NCBI GenBank assembly: GCA_021297795.1
Contig: JAJTGL010000010.1
Span: 1-34,723, forward strand
Direction: 5' to 3'
DNA length: 34,723 bases
DNA from: Planctomycetaceae bacterium
GTDB taxonomy: Bacteria > Planctomycetota > Phycisphaerae > Phycisphaerales > SM1A02
Shown here: positions 8,907 through 16,798 of the stretch, piece by piece
Layout: each line of letters opens with the position of its first letter
How positions within the stretch are numbered: the first letter of the stretch is position 1
Position numbers and translations under genes: made by a program
The notes under the pieces: generated by a model
What the model was told of the DNA's origin: nothing
Database searches by the model: none
What the model saw: the letters and a program-made list of their open reading frames with translations, nothing else

Positions 8907-10376
8907 TCAGTTGGAGTCGATTGGGAGCGGATCGGCGACGCGTCCACGCGCCCAATCCTGGAGGCGCGGGAGCAGCAGTCGCCGGGCGGCGATCTTGCCG
9001 CACGCGGCGATCGGAATCGCGAGGAGCATTCCGTACACGCCCGCGATCGATCCGCCTGCGAGGATCGCCACCACGATCGTCACCGGATCGAGATTGGTCG
9101 CCTTGCCGGCGATGACCGGAGTGAGGAGGTAGCCCTCGATCGTCTGCACGACCACGAAGACGAGCGACGGCCAGAGCAGCATCTGCCACACCGCCATCCG
9201 CGCCTCGGGCGCGAGACCGTACTGGTCGGCCACCAGGAGGAGCACCGCGAACGGAAGTCCGATGCCTCCGAGGTACGGGACGATCGAGAGGAGCCCGGTG
9301 AGGAGACCGAGCGCGATGCCGTATGGCACGCCGCAGACCTGCCAGCCGATCGCGAACATCGCGCCCATGATCGTGCAGATCACGATGCGGCCGCGCACGA
9401 ATCCCGCGACGGCGCGGTCCATCTCGGCCACGATCTCACCGACGCGCCCACGGTTTTCCTCGGGGACGAGCGACGAGAAGAACCCGACGATCGAGGGCCA
9501 GTGCACGCTGAAGTAGTAGAAGTAGAACGGAATGAGGAAGAGGACGAGCCCGAGCTGCAGCATCCACATGCCGATCGCGTACGCGCGTCCTGCTCCCGCG
9601 CCGAGCACGGAGACGATCGGATTGTCGAGGCTCACCTGCGTGACCGCGCTTGGAAGGGGCGGCAGCGCGCGTTGCCCGCGCTGAGCGTCCTTTTCGGCAT
9701 CGCGCACGGCCTCGCGGGCCTCCTCGCGGGCCTCCTCGCGGGCCTCTCCGCGCACCGCCGCCTCGTCCTTGGCCAGCGCGGCATCGTCTGCATCCGGCTC
9801 GTTCGGGCGACCGCCGCTCTCGGCCGGCGGTGCGGAATCTGCCGTCGATGGCTTCGCTCCTGCCGCCGCATCCGAGTGCTTCGACTCGCGCGACTCGCGG
9901 GAAGAGGGATGCACGATCCGATCGGCCCACTCCCGCACGTCGGCGCGATACTCCTCGGGCACGACCGAGATCACGCGGCTCACCGCTCCGTCGTAGCGCC
10001 CGCTCCGCAGGCTCTCCGCGAACGACAGCGTCTGACCGACCGCGAGCGGAATCACGATCGCGAGAAGCACCGACAGCAGGATGCCGAGCGCCGCGAGGAT
10101 GACGCCCACCGCAAGCGGACGCGACATCCGCCGCCATGTCGTCATGCGCGAGACGACCGGCTCCACCAGGTAGGCGAGCGCGAGGGCGATGAGCAAGGGC
10201 ACCGTGACCGTGCGCAGCGCGTAGCCGACGTACACGACGCCGGCGACAAGCGCGATGACGAGCACGTCGCGCACCGACTGGATCTGCCAGATGTGGAGGG
10301 TGCGGACGTCCGGAGGCGCGGGATTCGCAGGCGTGCTGCGAGCGCTACCTTCCGCGTCCGTGCGGCGTTCGTCCAT
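8907..10376 (-). CDS. AI-2E/PerM family membrane transporter with charged insert
   Basis: This is a 489-residue polytopic membrane protein of the AI-2E transporter (PerM/YdiK/TqsA) superfamily. Members have varied or unknown export substrates. An N-terminal hydrophilic tail (1-35) is followed by membrane helices around 37-78 and 87-115. The periplasmic/soluble loop follows, and then the C-terminal helices contain the conserved PYLGGIGLPFAVLL and TIEGYLLTPVIAGKATNLDPVTIVVAILAGG segments typical of the family. A low-complexity insert at about residues 157-237 (Ser/Ala/Glu/Arg, with EARE tandem repeats) lengthens the loop beyond family norm. ATG 10376 is chosen because the upstream in-frame sequence is Arg/Pro-rich and unlike a real N-terminus. 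No Shine-Dalgarno is seen; TACCCT lies eight bases upstream. It is probably the first gene of the murE-murF cluster. Substrate is unknown. Confidence 0.85.
   Translation of the reverse strand: MDERRTDAEGSARSTPANPAPPDVRTLHIWQIQSVRDVLVIALVAGVVYVGYALRTVTVPLLIALALAYLVEPVVSRMTTWRRMSRPLAVGVILAALGILLSVLLAIVIPLAVGQTLSFAESLRSGRYDGAVSRVISVVPEEYRADVREWADRIVHPSSRESRESKHSDAAAGAKPSTADSAPPAESGGRPNEPDADDAALAKDEAAVRGEAREEAREEAREAVRDAEKDAQRGQRALPPLPSAVTQVSLDNPIVSVLGAGAGRAYAIGMWMLQLGLVLFLIPFYFYYFSVHWPSIVGFFSSLVPEENRGRVGEIVAEMDRAVAGFVRGRIVICTIMGAMFAIGWQVCGVPYGIALGLLTGLLSIVPYLGGIGLPFAVLLLVADQYGLAPEARMAVWQMLLWPSLVFVVVQTIEGYLLTPVIAGKATNLDPVTIVVAILAGGSIAGVYGMLLAIPIAACGKIAARRLLLPRLQDWARGRVADPLPIDSN
9711..9746. repeat. 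Three perfect copies of a 12-bp tandem repeat in the perM-type gene
   Basis: The unit CTCGCGGGCCTC is repeated three times without change and encodes EARE blocks on the minus strand. Its in-frame length means copy changes would not break the gene. It lies within the variable charged insert, consistent with slippage-driven expansion. Confidence 0.85.
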
Positions 10377-10384
10377 GGGTTCGG

Positions 10385-10390
10385 AGGGTA
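10385..10390 (-). promoter_or_regulatory. Putative -10 hexamer TACCCT for the perM-murE-murF cluster
   Basis: TACCCT on the minus strand ends eight bases before ATG 10376 and has no Shine-Dalgarno downstream. No convincing -35 was seen. The position fits a leaderless start, as at mrdA and mlaE. Confidence 0.4.
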
Positions 10391-10613
10391 CCGGATCGCT
10401 GCGCCGAAAGGGGCGCGCTCGAAGGATGCCACAGGGGCACGGAGGGCCCGCCGCCGACTGTCGGACGACCGGCCGCCAGCCGCACCGCCCGCGACGCCGG
10501 TCCCCGTGGGGAAGCCGCCGCGGGAACGGTTCCGGCCTCTCCTCACCGATGCTGCAGACGCCCCCGTCATCCCCGACGGTGCAGGAGTTTCTCGCAGAAC
10601 GCCGATGACATGC

Positions 10614-10640
10614 TTGCGTGGGCGCTCCGGCGGGTAGACT
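10614..10640 (+). promoter_or_regulatory. Weak promoter candidate for the Minf_1886 gene
   Basis: TTGCGT and TAGACT are separated by 15 bases, two less than ideal. The -10 is preceded by G as in other promoter candidates in this window (GTANNNT). It would give a leader of about 50 bases carrying the GGAGG ribosome binding site. Confidence 0.3.
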
Positions 10641-10696
10641 CGCCATCTGTGGCGGTCGTACCCGCCGTCGGCTCGTTCCACCGGAGGATGTGCACT

Positions 10697-11233
10697 GTGG
10701 ATCCGATCAACGAGTATGAACTCGATGCGCTGAGCCTGCAGTCGGCCGACCTGACCTCGGCCGAGGTCTGCCAGGCCGCCCCCCTGTCGATCGCGCGCAT
10801 CGTGGGAGATGGCCCCTACCCGATCGAGGCCTACCAGTTCGTCCAGGAAGGCCTCTCCCACACCGTCGAGCGAATGCAGGGGCACTCCCGGGCATCCGTT
10901 GGGTCGGCCACCGTCGGCGCCCATCGCTCCCTGACACCCGACTTTGACGACGCCGACACGCGCCACATCACCGGCCAGCAGCTGTCCCTTGGACTTCGCG
11001 ACTACGCGATCGAGCGCTACGGCATGCTCGCCCCGACCGTCCTCCGTCATTGGAACGTGCTGCGGACCGAAGACTTCGGACGAATCGTCTACCGGCTCAT
11101 CGAGCTTGGCATGATGTCGAAGACCCCGGAGGACTCGATCCGGGACTTCGCGTCGGTGTTCGACTTCGAGGAGGCGTTCAGCCGGACCAACCTCTCCCGC
11201 CGGATCGGCGAGAACGCTGGCCGGAACGGCTGA
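10697..11233 (+). CDS. Minf_1886 family conserved protein, function unknown
   Basis: This 178-residue soluble protein matches, from memory of the family, the uncharacterised Minf_1886 group found in Planctomycetes, Verrucomicrobia and relatives. Recognisable blocks are YPIEAYQFVQEGLSHTVERM, RHITGQQLSLGLRDYAIERYG, a HWNVLRTEDFGRIVYRLIE stretch, and a final KTPEDSIRDFASVFDFEEAF. No catalytic motif, signal peptide or membrane helix is evident. GTG 10697 is chosen as start because GGAGG (10683-10687) lies nine bases before it. The in-frame ATG at 10688 directly abuts that GGAGG, and the ATG at 10610 lies upstream of it. The stop is followed by a GC-rich 309-base gap before the OmpA lipoprotein gene, without an obvious terminator. 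Confidence 0.8.
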   Translation: MDPINEYELDALSLQSADLTSAEVCQAAPLSIARIVGDGPYPIEAYQFVQEGLSHTVERMQGHSRASVGSATVGAHRSLTPDFDDADTRHITGQQLSLGLRDYAIERYGMLAPTVLRHWNVLRTEDFGRIVYRLIELGMMSKTPEDSIRDFASVFDFEEAFSRTNLSRRIGENAGRNG

Positions 11234-11376
11234 GCGGCGGGCGCCCCCCAACGACGGCTGAAGTCGACACCCTCGGGCCCACGCGCAGCGGCGCGGGGCG
11301 GCGACCCCGACGCTCGTCCCCGGCGCGGATTTCCTGCGCGGCGCTGCGGGCCTGAAGCACAGCGCTTGAAAATCCG

Positions 11377-11382
11377 TACAAT
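11377..11382 (+). promoter_or_regulatory. Putative -10 hexamer TACAAT for the OmpA lipoprotein gene
   Basis: TACAAT preceded by G sits about 160 bases before ATG 11543. The 11-base stretch AAATCCGTACA around it recurs before the rhomboid gene on the other strand (near 28842). The -35 is weak (TGAAGC at an 18-base distance). The rest of the 309-base gap (11234-11542) is GC-rich leader; it includes a self-complementary CATCGCGCGATG near 11450 and no gene. Confidence 0.4.
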
Positions 11383-11542
11383 CCGCGCGCGCCGAGCACC
11401 TCGGCGCTCCGTTTCATCCCAACACACCAAGGCAAAGTTGATCGGCATCGCGCGATGCCGTGACGAACGAATCCGTTCGATTGGTACCGACCACCCTCTC
11501 CGAGACTTGTGGTCAAGACAACTCCTGAAGGTAGGAAGCCTC

Positions 11543-12403
11543 ATGCGTTTCGCCCACTCTGCAACCCTCGCGATCTCCAGCCTCACCCTCATCGCCCTCG
11601 GCGGCTGCGTGCCGCAGAACCAGTACGACGATCTCATGTCGGCGTATCGCAGCAAGGAGCAGCAGCTCCTTCAGATGCAGACCGACTACCAGACCGCTCG
11701 TGCGAACGAGGACATGCTGCGCAAGCAGCTCGCGGAAGCCGCGGCCGATCTCGCCGCCGCGAAGAGCATGGTTGGTGGCGATCGTGGCGCGCTCGAGGAA
11801 CTCGAGAAGCGCTACCAGTCGCTGCTCGCGCAGCTCGGCTCGATGAGCCCGCTTCCCGAGTCGGTGAACGAGGTGCTCGAGAAGCTCGCGGCCGACTACC
11901 CCGACATCTTCGAGTTCGATGCGCGTCTCGGCATGCTCCGCTTCAAGAGCGACGTGACCTTCGACCTCGGCAGCGCGAAGCTCACCTCGAAGGCCGAGAC
12001 CGTGCTGAAGAAGTTCGCCGAGATCCTGAACCAGGGCGAGGCGCGCAACCTCGAGGTGCGCGTCGTCGGTCACACCGACAACGTCGCGATCCGTCGCGCC
12101 GCCACCGCCGCGCAGCATCCGACGAACGTGCACCTCTCGGCGCACCGCTCGATCTCGGTGCGCGATGCGCTCGTCGGTGATGGCGTCGGCGCGAACCGCT
12201 TCATGGTCGCGGGTTACGGCGAGTTCCGCCCGATCGCGGAGAACTCCACGAAGGGCAACGCCGAGAACCGTCGCGTCGAGGTCTTCCTCGTCCCGATGCC
12301 GAGCGGCGCGATGGCGTCGGGCTCGGGCTCGTCGACCCCGGCGAAGTCGAGCAGCACCGGCACGCAGACCGCGACCGGCACCGAGGAAGCAAACGAGAAG
12401 TGA
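11543..12403 (+). CDS. OmpA-family outer-membrane lipoprotein with coiled coil
   Basis: This 286-residue protein begins with a lipoprotein signal peptide whose lipobox is ALGGC, with Cys22 the expected lipidated residue. Residues 26-115 are heptad-like and Glu/Gln/Ala-rich, probably a coiled coil. Residues 130-250 form an OmpA/Pal peptidoglycan-binding domain: VTFDLGSAKLTSKAE, VVGHTDNV with the Asp that contacts diaminopimelate, LSAHRSISVRDAL, VAGYGEFRPIAEN and NRRVEVFL with the matching Arg. A Ser/Thr/Gly-rich tail ends the protein. It probably anchors the outer membrane to the wall. ATG 11543 follows AGGAAG at a good distance. An upstream in-frame ATG would put about 59 Arg-rich residues before the signal peptide and is rejected. 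A strong terminator follows at 12472. Confidence 0.9.
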   Translation: MRFAHSATLAISSLTLIALGGCVPQNQYDDLMSAYRSKEQQLLQMQTDYQTARANEDMLRKQLAEAAADLAAAKSMVGGDRGALEELEKRYQSLLAQLGSMSPLPESVNEVLEKLAADYPDIFEFDARLGMLRFKSDVTFDLGSAKLTSKAETVLKKFAEILNQGEARNLEVRVVGHTDNVAIRRAATAAQHPTNVHLSAHRSISVRDALVGDGVGANRFMVAGYGEFRPIAENSTKGNAENRRVEVFLVPMPSGAMASGSGSSTPAKSSSTGTQTATGTEEANEK

Positions 12404-12430
12404 TCTGACATGACGTCAGGAGGCGTGCGC

Positions 12431-12444
12431 GGCGCTTCAGCGCC
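12431..12444. other. Short perfect hairpin downstream of the OmpA gene
   Basis: GGCGC, a TTCA loop and GCGCC form a five-pair stem about 30 bases after the OmpA stop and before the main terminator. It has no T-run, so it is more likely an mRNA 3'-end stabiliser than a terminator. Confidence 0.4.
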
Positions 12445-12471
12445 CCACCGCCTCTGCTCAGAGAGCCGCGA

Positions 12472-12514
12472 TGGGCGGCGCGGACCACGGTCCTGCGCCG
12501 CCCACCGCATTTTT
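12472..12514 (+). terminator. Rho-independent terminator after the OmpA lipoprotein gene
   Basis: A ten-pair GC-rich stem (TGGGCGGCGC against GCGCCGCCCA) continues past a bulge into GGACC/GGTCC. It is followed six bases later by five Ts (12510-12514). It lies in the 458-base gap 12404-12861, which contains no gene and also carries the promoter of the next gene. Confidence 0.75.
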
Positions 12515-12677
12515 GGGACGCTCCTCTTCGAGGTGGCAGCCCGGTCGGTCTCGCCGCCGCTCCCCACGCAACCCGTCCCCGGCGGCTTCTGACGCGGCGC
12601 CGGGCCGGATCCCGGACTCAGGCTCCGTGAAAGGACCGAGAAATGTCGGTGAAAAGGGGGTCGTTCCGGGCATTCGA

Positions 12678-12706
12678 TTCGACTTCGGACAGGTCCGCAC
12701 TACACT
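12678..12706 (+). promoter_or_regulatory. Promoter candidate TTCGAC-17-TACACT for the secreted repeat protein
   Basis: TTCGAC (12678-12683) and TACACT (12701-12706) are 17 bases apart, ideal for a housekeeping sigma factor. This gives a leader of about 150 bases ending in AGGAG before ATG 12862. TACACT is also the hexamer seen before the rhomboid gene. Confidence 0.5.
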
Positions 12707-12861
12707 CGGCCCTGCCTCACGAGCGAGGCAATTGTGTCCCACACGGCCCAAGATCGACGCGTCCGAGGGACCGTCCGCGCGCATGAGGCGCTCGAACGGA
12801 CTCCTCAAAGGGGCGGACAACTCGATCCAAGCCACAATCTGAAGAGCAGGAGCAAGTTCCG

Positions 12862-15846
12862 ATGCGTCGACTGGCCATTTCGGGCGTCGTCTGTCTTCCG
12901 TCGCTTTTTGCGGCGGTCGCCCTCGCTGATGCCCCCCTCCGTCTCAATGAGATCCGCCTCGAGCAGCCCGGCGCTGATTTCGATGAGTACATCGAGATCG
13001 CAGGCGCCCCGGGCGAGCTTCTCGCGGGCGTTTCGGTGATCGTCATCGGCGACGATGACTTCGCCTTCCCCGGCCAGCAGAACGGCTACATCGAGGAAGT
13101 CATCAATCTGTCGGGCAACATGCCCGCGAACGGCTTCTTCCTAATCGGCGAGCCGACGCTCAGCCTCGCGACCCCGAACCTCGCGGTGAGCCTCAACCTC
13201 GAGGGTGGCGACAACGTCACCTTCCTCCTCGTGCGCGGCTTCACGGGCACGATCGGACAGAAGCTCGATACCAACGACGACGGCACGCTCGACGTGACGC
13301 CGTGGACCTCGGTGGTCGGCAGCGTCGCCGTGCTCGCGACCGACACGCCGAACGGCCAGAAGACCGACTACTACTACTCGACGACGACCGTCGGCCCCGA
13401 GGCAGGCTCGCAGCCCGCGGCCGTGTGGCGCTGCGCGAACACGTCGCAGTGGAACGTCGGCACGATCGACCCGCTCGGCGGCGTCGACTCGCCCGGTCTC
13501 GCGAACCAGACCTGCGTTCCGACCGGCGTCATCATCAACGAGGTCCGCATGGACCAGTCGGGAGCCGACTACGACGAGTACTTCGAGCTCAAGGGCGGCG
13601 TGGGCACCGATCTCTCCGATCTCACCTACATCGTGATCGGTGACGGCTCCGCGACGCAGGGCTCCGGCTTCGTCGAGGCGGTCGTCTCGCTCGCCGGCCG
13701 CACCATCGGCGGCACCGGCTACTTCGTGGTTGCCGAGCCGCTCACCGACGCGAGCGGCACGTCGACCGTGGCGGTTCCGACCGCCGACGTCGTGCTGACG
13801 GGTACAAACCCGCTCAACTTCGAGAACACCGACAACACCACGCACCTCCTCGTGCGCAACTTCACCGGCGCGATCAACACCGACCTCGACACCAACGACG
13901 ACGGTGTGCTCGATGTGACGCCGTGGAGCGAGATCGTCGACGCGGTGGCGAACGTCAACACCAACGCCACCGGAGCGCAGGATCGCGTCTACAGCGCGGT
14001 TACCGTCGGCCCGGACGGCACCTTCTGGCCGGGCCACATCTATCGCTGCTCGCCGACCGGCGCGTGGTCGATCGGCACCTTCGCGGTGACCGACCCGAAC
14101 AAGAAGGACAGCCCGAAGCTCGTGAACCCGGACTGCACCACCTGCGGCAACGGCGCCGGCAACTGCCACGCCGTCCACGCGACCCCGGGCTGCGTCAACC
14201 CGACCTGCTGCGCCGCGGTCTGCGCGATCGATCCGACGTGCTGCAACACCACGTGGGATCAGGACTGCGTCAACCAGGCCCGTACGTCGTGCCTCCAGTC
14301 GGGCGCGGCTCCGGTGCTCGAGATCACCGAGATCCGCATCGACGACGTCAGCGGAACCGACCCGAACGAGTACATCGAGATCAAGGGCGTTCCGGGCACC
14401 AGCCTGAACGGCGTCTCGATCGTGGTCGTCGGCGACGGCGCCGACCTCGACGGCAACTTCGAGGCGGTCATCTCGCTCGATGGCACCTTCATCCCGAAGG
14501 ACGGCATCATGCTCATCGCCGAGTCGACCTACACGCTCGGCACCGCGGATGTGGTCAAGAGCCTGAACTTCGAGAACGGCGACACCGTCACCTACTTCCT
14601 CGTGTTCAACTTCCTCTCCCTCGCGAACACCGATGGCGACACGGACAACAACTGCACCCTCGACGGCACGCCGTGGGACACGACGATCGATTCGGTCTCG
14701 GTGCTCGCCGGCGACGGTCGCTGCGCCTACTCGGCGAACACGGTGGGCCCGAACTACTTCGGCGCTCCGCCGCACGTCGTGAAGTGCACCGATGGTGCAT
14801 GGCGCTTCGGCCGCCTCGATCCGGCTGATCCGACGGGCTTCGGCACGCCGGGCACCGCGAACACGGTCTGCCCGCCGGCCTACGCCTGCGGTGACGCGAC
14901 CGCTCCCTCGTGCTACGAGCCGCACGCCTCGGCGGGCTGCTCGGACCGCGACTGCTGCGATTCGGTCTGCCAGATCGACGTGACCTGCTGCGAGGTCGAG
15001 TGGGACGCCGCGTGCGCCGAACTCGCCACCCTCAACTGCTTCGTCCCGAAGACGGCTCCCGAGGCGATCATCTCCGAGGTCCGCATCGATCAGATCAACG
15101 CGGACAACGACGAGTACATCGAGCTCTACGGCGCTCCCGACACCCTGCTCAACGGCCTCACCTACATCGTCATCGGCGATGGCGCGGCCACCGCAGGCTC
15201 GGGCGTGGTCGAGACCGTGATCAGCCTCCAGGGCCGCCGCATCCCCGCGGACGGATTCTTCCTGATGGCGCGCTCGACGTTCACCCTCGGCGGCGCGACG
15301 CCGGACTTCGTGATTCCGTTCACGAACGAGTTCCTCGAGAACTCGGACAACCTGACCCACATGCTCGTGTTCGGCTTCACCGGCACCTCCGGCCAGGACC
15401 TCGACACGGATGACGACGGCACGCTCGACGTCACCCCGTGGACGAGCGTGAACTCGATGTTCGCGCTCATCGAGAGCGCCGCCGTCCCGCCGGTCAACAC
15501 CGAGTACGCCTACGGCACTGTGCGCGTCGGCCCCGACGCGGGCGGCTTCGTCCCGAGCCAGGTGTCCTACTGCCCCGGCAGCGACACCTTCGCGATCGGC
15601 GTGTTCGATCCGACCACCGCTCCGGCGGGTTCGGAGACCCCGGGTGCGGCGCTTGCGGGCTGCGAGTACGAGACGGGCAACCCCTGCCCGGCTGATCTCG
15701 ACGGCGACGGCGCGATCGGCGCGAGCGACCTCTCGGCGCTGCTCGGCAACTGGGGCGGCTCGGGCGTCGGCGACATCGATGGCGACGGCTCCGTCGGCGC
15801 CAGCGACCTCTCCGCGCTGCTCGGCGCATGGGGCCCCTGCGCCTAA
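12862..15846 (+). CDS. Secreted protein: four lamin-tail-like repeats, two Cys modules, dockerin-like tail
   Basis: This 994-residue exported protein has a signal peptide (1-22, cleavage near ALADA). Four homologous modules of about 190 residues lie at 26-216, 222-425, 485-670 and 733-934. Each opens with a NE(I/V)R.D...D.DEY.E strand resembling a lamin tail domain. Three of the four (repeats 1, 2 and 4) contain D.D(T)(N/D)DDG.LDVTPW; in repeat 3 this becomes DGDTDNNCTLDGTPW. Two cysteine-rich modules (425-477 and 675-726) follow repeats 2 and 3 and contain a CC..VC.ID..CC...WD..C pattern common in planctomycete surface proteins. The C-terminus (942-993) holds two Asp-rich DGDG loops each followed by DLSALLG.WG, a dockerin-like, probably calcium-binding tail seen across Phycisphaerae. 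AGGAG precedes the ATG by nine bases. A transcript of its own is likely, since a terminator lies on each side. No enzymatic motif was found; adhesion or surface assembly is inference. Confidence 0.85.
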   Translation: MRRLAISGVVCLPSLFAAVALADAPLRLNEIRLEQPGADFDEYIEIAGAPGELLAGVSVIVIGDDDFAFPGQQNGYIEEVINLSGNMPANGFFLIGEPTLSLATPNLAVSLNLEGGDNVTFLLVRGFTGTIGQKLDTNDDGTLDVTPWTSVVGSVAVLATDTPNGQKTDYYYSTTTVGPEAGSQPAAVWRCANTSQWNVGTIDPLGGVDSPGLANQTCVPTGVIINEVRMDQSGADYDEYFELKGGVGTDLSDLTYIVIGDGSATQGSGFVEAVVSLAGRTIGGTGYFVVAEPLTDASGTSTVAVPTADVVLTGTNPLNFENTDNTTHLLVRNFTGAINTDLDTNDDGVLDVTPWSEIVDAVANVNTNATGAQDRVYSAVTVGPDGTFWPGHIYRCSPTGAWSIGTFAVTDPNKKDSPKLVNPDCTTCGNGAGNCHAVHATPGCVNPTCCAAVCAIDPTCCNTTWDQDCVNQARTSCLQSGAAPVLEITEIRIDDVSGTDPNEYIEIKGVPGTSLNGVSIVVVGDGADLDGNFEAVISLDGTFIPKDGIMLIAESTYTLGTADVVKSLNFENGDTVTYFLVFNFLSLANTDGDTDNNCTLDGTPWDTTIDSVSVLAGDGRCAYSANTVGPNYFGAPPHVVKCTDGAWRFGRLDPADPTGFGTPGTANTVCPPAYACGDATAPSCYEPHASAGCSDRDCCDSVCQIDVTCCEVEWDAACAELATLNCFVPKTAPEAIISEVRIDQINADNDEYIELYGAPDTLLNGLTYIVIGDGAATAGSGVVETVISLQGRRIPADGFFLMARSTFTLGGATPDFVIPFTNEFLENSDNLTHMLVFGFTGTSGQDLDTDDDGTLDVTPWTSVNSMFALIESAAVPPVNTEYAYGTVRVGPDAGGFVPSQVSYCPGSDTFAIGVFDPTTAPAGSETPGAALAGCEYETGNPCPADLDGDGAIGASDLSALLGNWGGSGVGDIDGDGSVGASDLSALLGAWGPCA
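12937..15663 (+). repeat. Four homologous ~190-residue protein modules
   Basis: Approximate module positions are 12937-13509, 13525-14136, 14314-14871 and 15058-15663. The acidic loop and VTPW/GTPW block recur at residues 136-148, 342-355, 591-605 and 848-860. Modules 1 and 2 are joined directly. Modules 2-3 and 3-4 are separated by Cys-rich spacers (14134-14292 and 14884-15039). Confidence 0.8.
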
Positions 15847-15877
15847 GTCCCGAACCTCGGGAACCTCTTGAGAATCC

Positions 15878-15915
15878 CCGGCGGCCCGACTTCGGTCGGG
15901 CCGCCGGTTTCGTTT
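15878..15915 (+). terminator. Strong rho-independent terminator after the repeat-protein gene
   Basis: A perfect 13-pair GC-rich stem (15878-15890 with 15895-15907) is closed by a stable TTCG tetraloop and followed by TTTCGTTT. The last Ts of the tract overlap the -35 element proposed for mlaE. Confidence 0.9.
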
Positions 15916-15944
15916 GATCCCGATCGTGCGCCTGCGTATACCCT
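15914..15944 (+). promoter_or_regulatory. Promoter for mlaE, probably giving a leaderless mRNA
   Basis: TTGATC (15914-15919) and TATACC (15937-15942) have a 17-base spacer. The overlapping TACCCT (15939-15944) ends seven bases before ATG 15952. Either reading places the transcription start within a few bases of the ATG, and no Shine-Dalgarno is present. Confidence 0.6.
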
Positions 15945-15951
15945 GCCGCGG

Positions 15952-16788
15952 ATGACGCAAGCGATCCAGTTCCTCGCTTCGGTCGGCTGGTCGGCGATCC
16001 TCGCGCTCGACGGCTTCGGTCGCTTCGCGCTGTTCGCGTTGAACGCGCTCCGGATCGCGGCGACCGATCCAGGCAGCTGGCTGCGCTGGCGACAGATCGG
16101 TGGGCCCCTCTACACGGTCGGTGCGGCGAGCGTCCTCGTCGTCGCGATCACCGGCGGCTTCATCGGCATGATCCTCGCGCTCGAGGGCTACGACCAGTTC
16201 GCGGCGCTCGGACAGGAACAGCAGATGGGCGGCGTGATCAACTCGGCCGTCACGAAGCAGATCGGCCCCGTCCTCGCGGCGGTGATGCTCGCCGGGCGCG
16301 TCGGCGGATCGCTCGCGGCCGAGCTCGGCTCGATGCGCGTCACGGAACAGCTCGATGCGATGCGCGCGATGTCGGCCGACCCCGTGCGCACGCTCGTCGT
16401 GCCGCGCGTGATGGCGTGCCTCATCATGACGCCGCTGCTCACGATCTACTCCGACATCGTCGGCTCGCTTGGCGCCTGGGCGATCGTCACCGGCTACTTC
16501 GGCGTGACCAATGCCGACTACTGGCACTACACCGCGCTCTTCGTCTCGGCGTGGGATCCGATCACCGGTGTCGCGAAGAGCGCGGCGTTCGGCCTCGCGA
16601 TCGGACTCATCAGCTGCTACAAGGGATTCCACTGCTCGGGCGGCGCCACCGGCGTCGGCCGCGCGGCGACGGAGAGTTTCGTCGCGAGCTTCCTGACGAT
16701 CATCGTCCTCAATCTCGTGCTTGCGCAGTTCGTCAACGGGATCCAGCACCTCTTCGATCCGGCCAGCCTCAAGACGCTCATCAGCTGA
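15952..16788 (+). CDS. mlaE: MlaE-family ABC transporter permease (phospholipid/MCE transport)
   Basis: This is the inner-membrane permease of the Mla/MCE lipid transport complex, 278 residues with five to six hydrophobic segments. Family features: GGFIGMILALEGYDQF, the hallmark GPVLAAVMLAGRVGGSLAAELGSMRVTEQLDA block that contacts the ATPase, PRVMACLIMTPLLTIYSD and CYKGFHCSGGATGVGRAATESFV. Its partners mlaF and mlaD lie at 30992-32865, not next to it. ATG 15952 is chosen because an upstream in-frame start would extend through the preceding terminator hairpin. The next gene starts ten bases after its stop, so the two are co-transcribed. Confidence 0.93.
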   Translation: MTQAIQFLASVGWSAILALDGFGRFALFALNALRIAATDPGSWLRWRQIGGPLYTVGAASVLVVAITGGFIGMILALEGYDQFAALGQEQQMGGVINSAVTKQIGPVLAAVMLAGRVGGSLAAELGSMRVTEQLDAMRAMSADPVRTLVVPRVMACLIMTPLLTIYSDIVGSLGAWAIVTGYFGVTNADYWHYTALFVSAWDPITGVAKSAAFGLAIGLISCYKGFHCSGGATGVGRAATESFVASFLTIIVLNLVLAQFVNGIQHLFDPASLKTLIS

Positions 16789-16798
16789 AAGGCACGCC

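Larger units (their letters stand above)
10377..10696. other. Divergent intergenic region between perM and the Minf_1886 gene
   Basis: This 320-base region separates divergent genes and should hold both promoters. Seen in it are the minus-strand TACCCT at 10385-10390, a palindrome CCCCGTGGGG at 10502-10511, and a plus-strand TTGCGT (10614-10619) / TAGACT (10635-10640) pair with a short 15-base spacer. The remainder is GC-rich with no recognisable gene or RNA. Confidence 0.45.

Noticed and set aside
3410-9115. A 1901-codon open frame on the plus strand antisense to mrdA, mraY, murF and murE
   Set aside because: Arg/Asp/Glu-rich sequence with no domain, crossing several well-supported genes; expected from very high third-position GC on the opposite strand.
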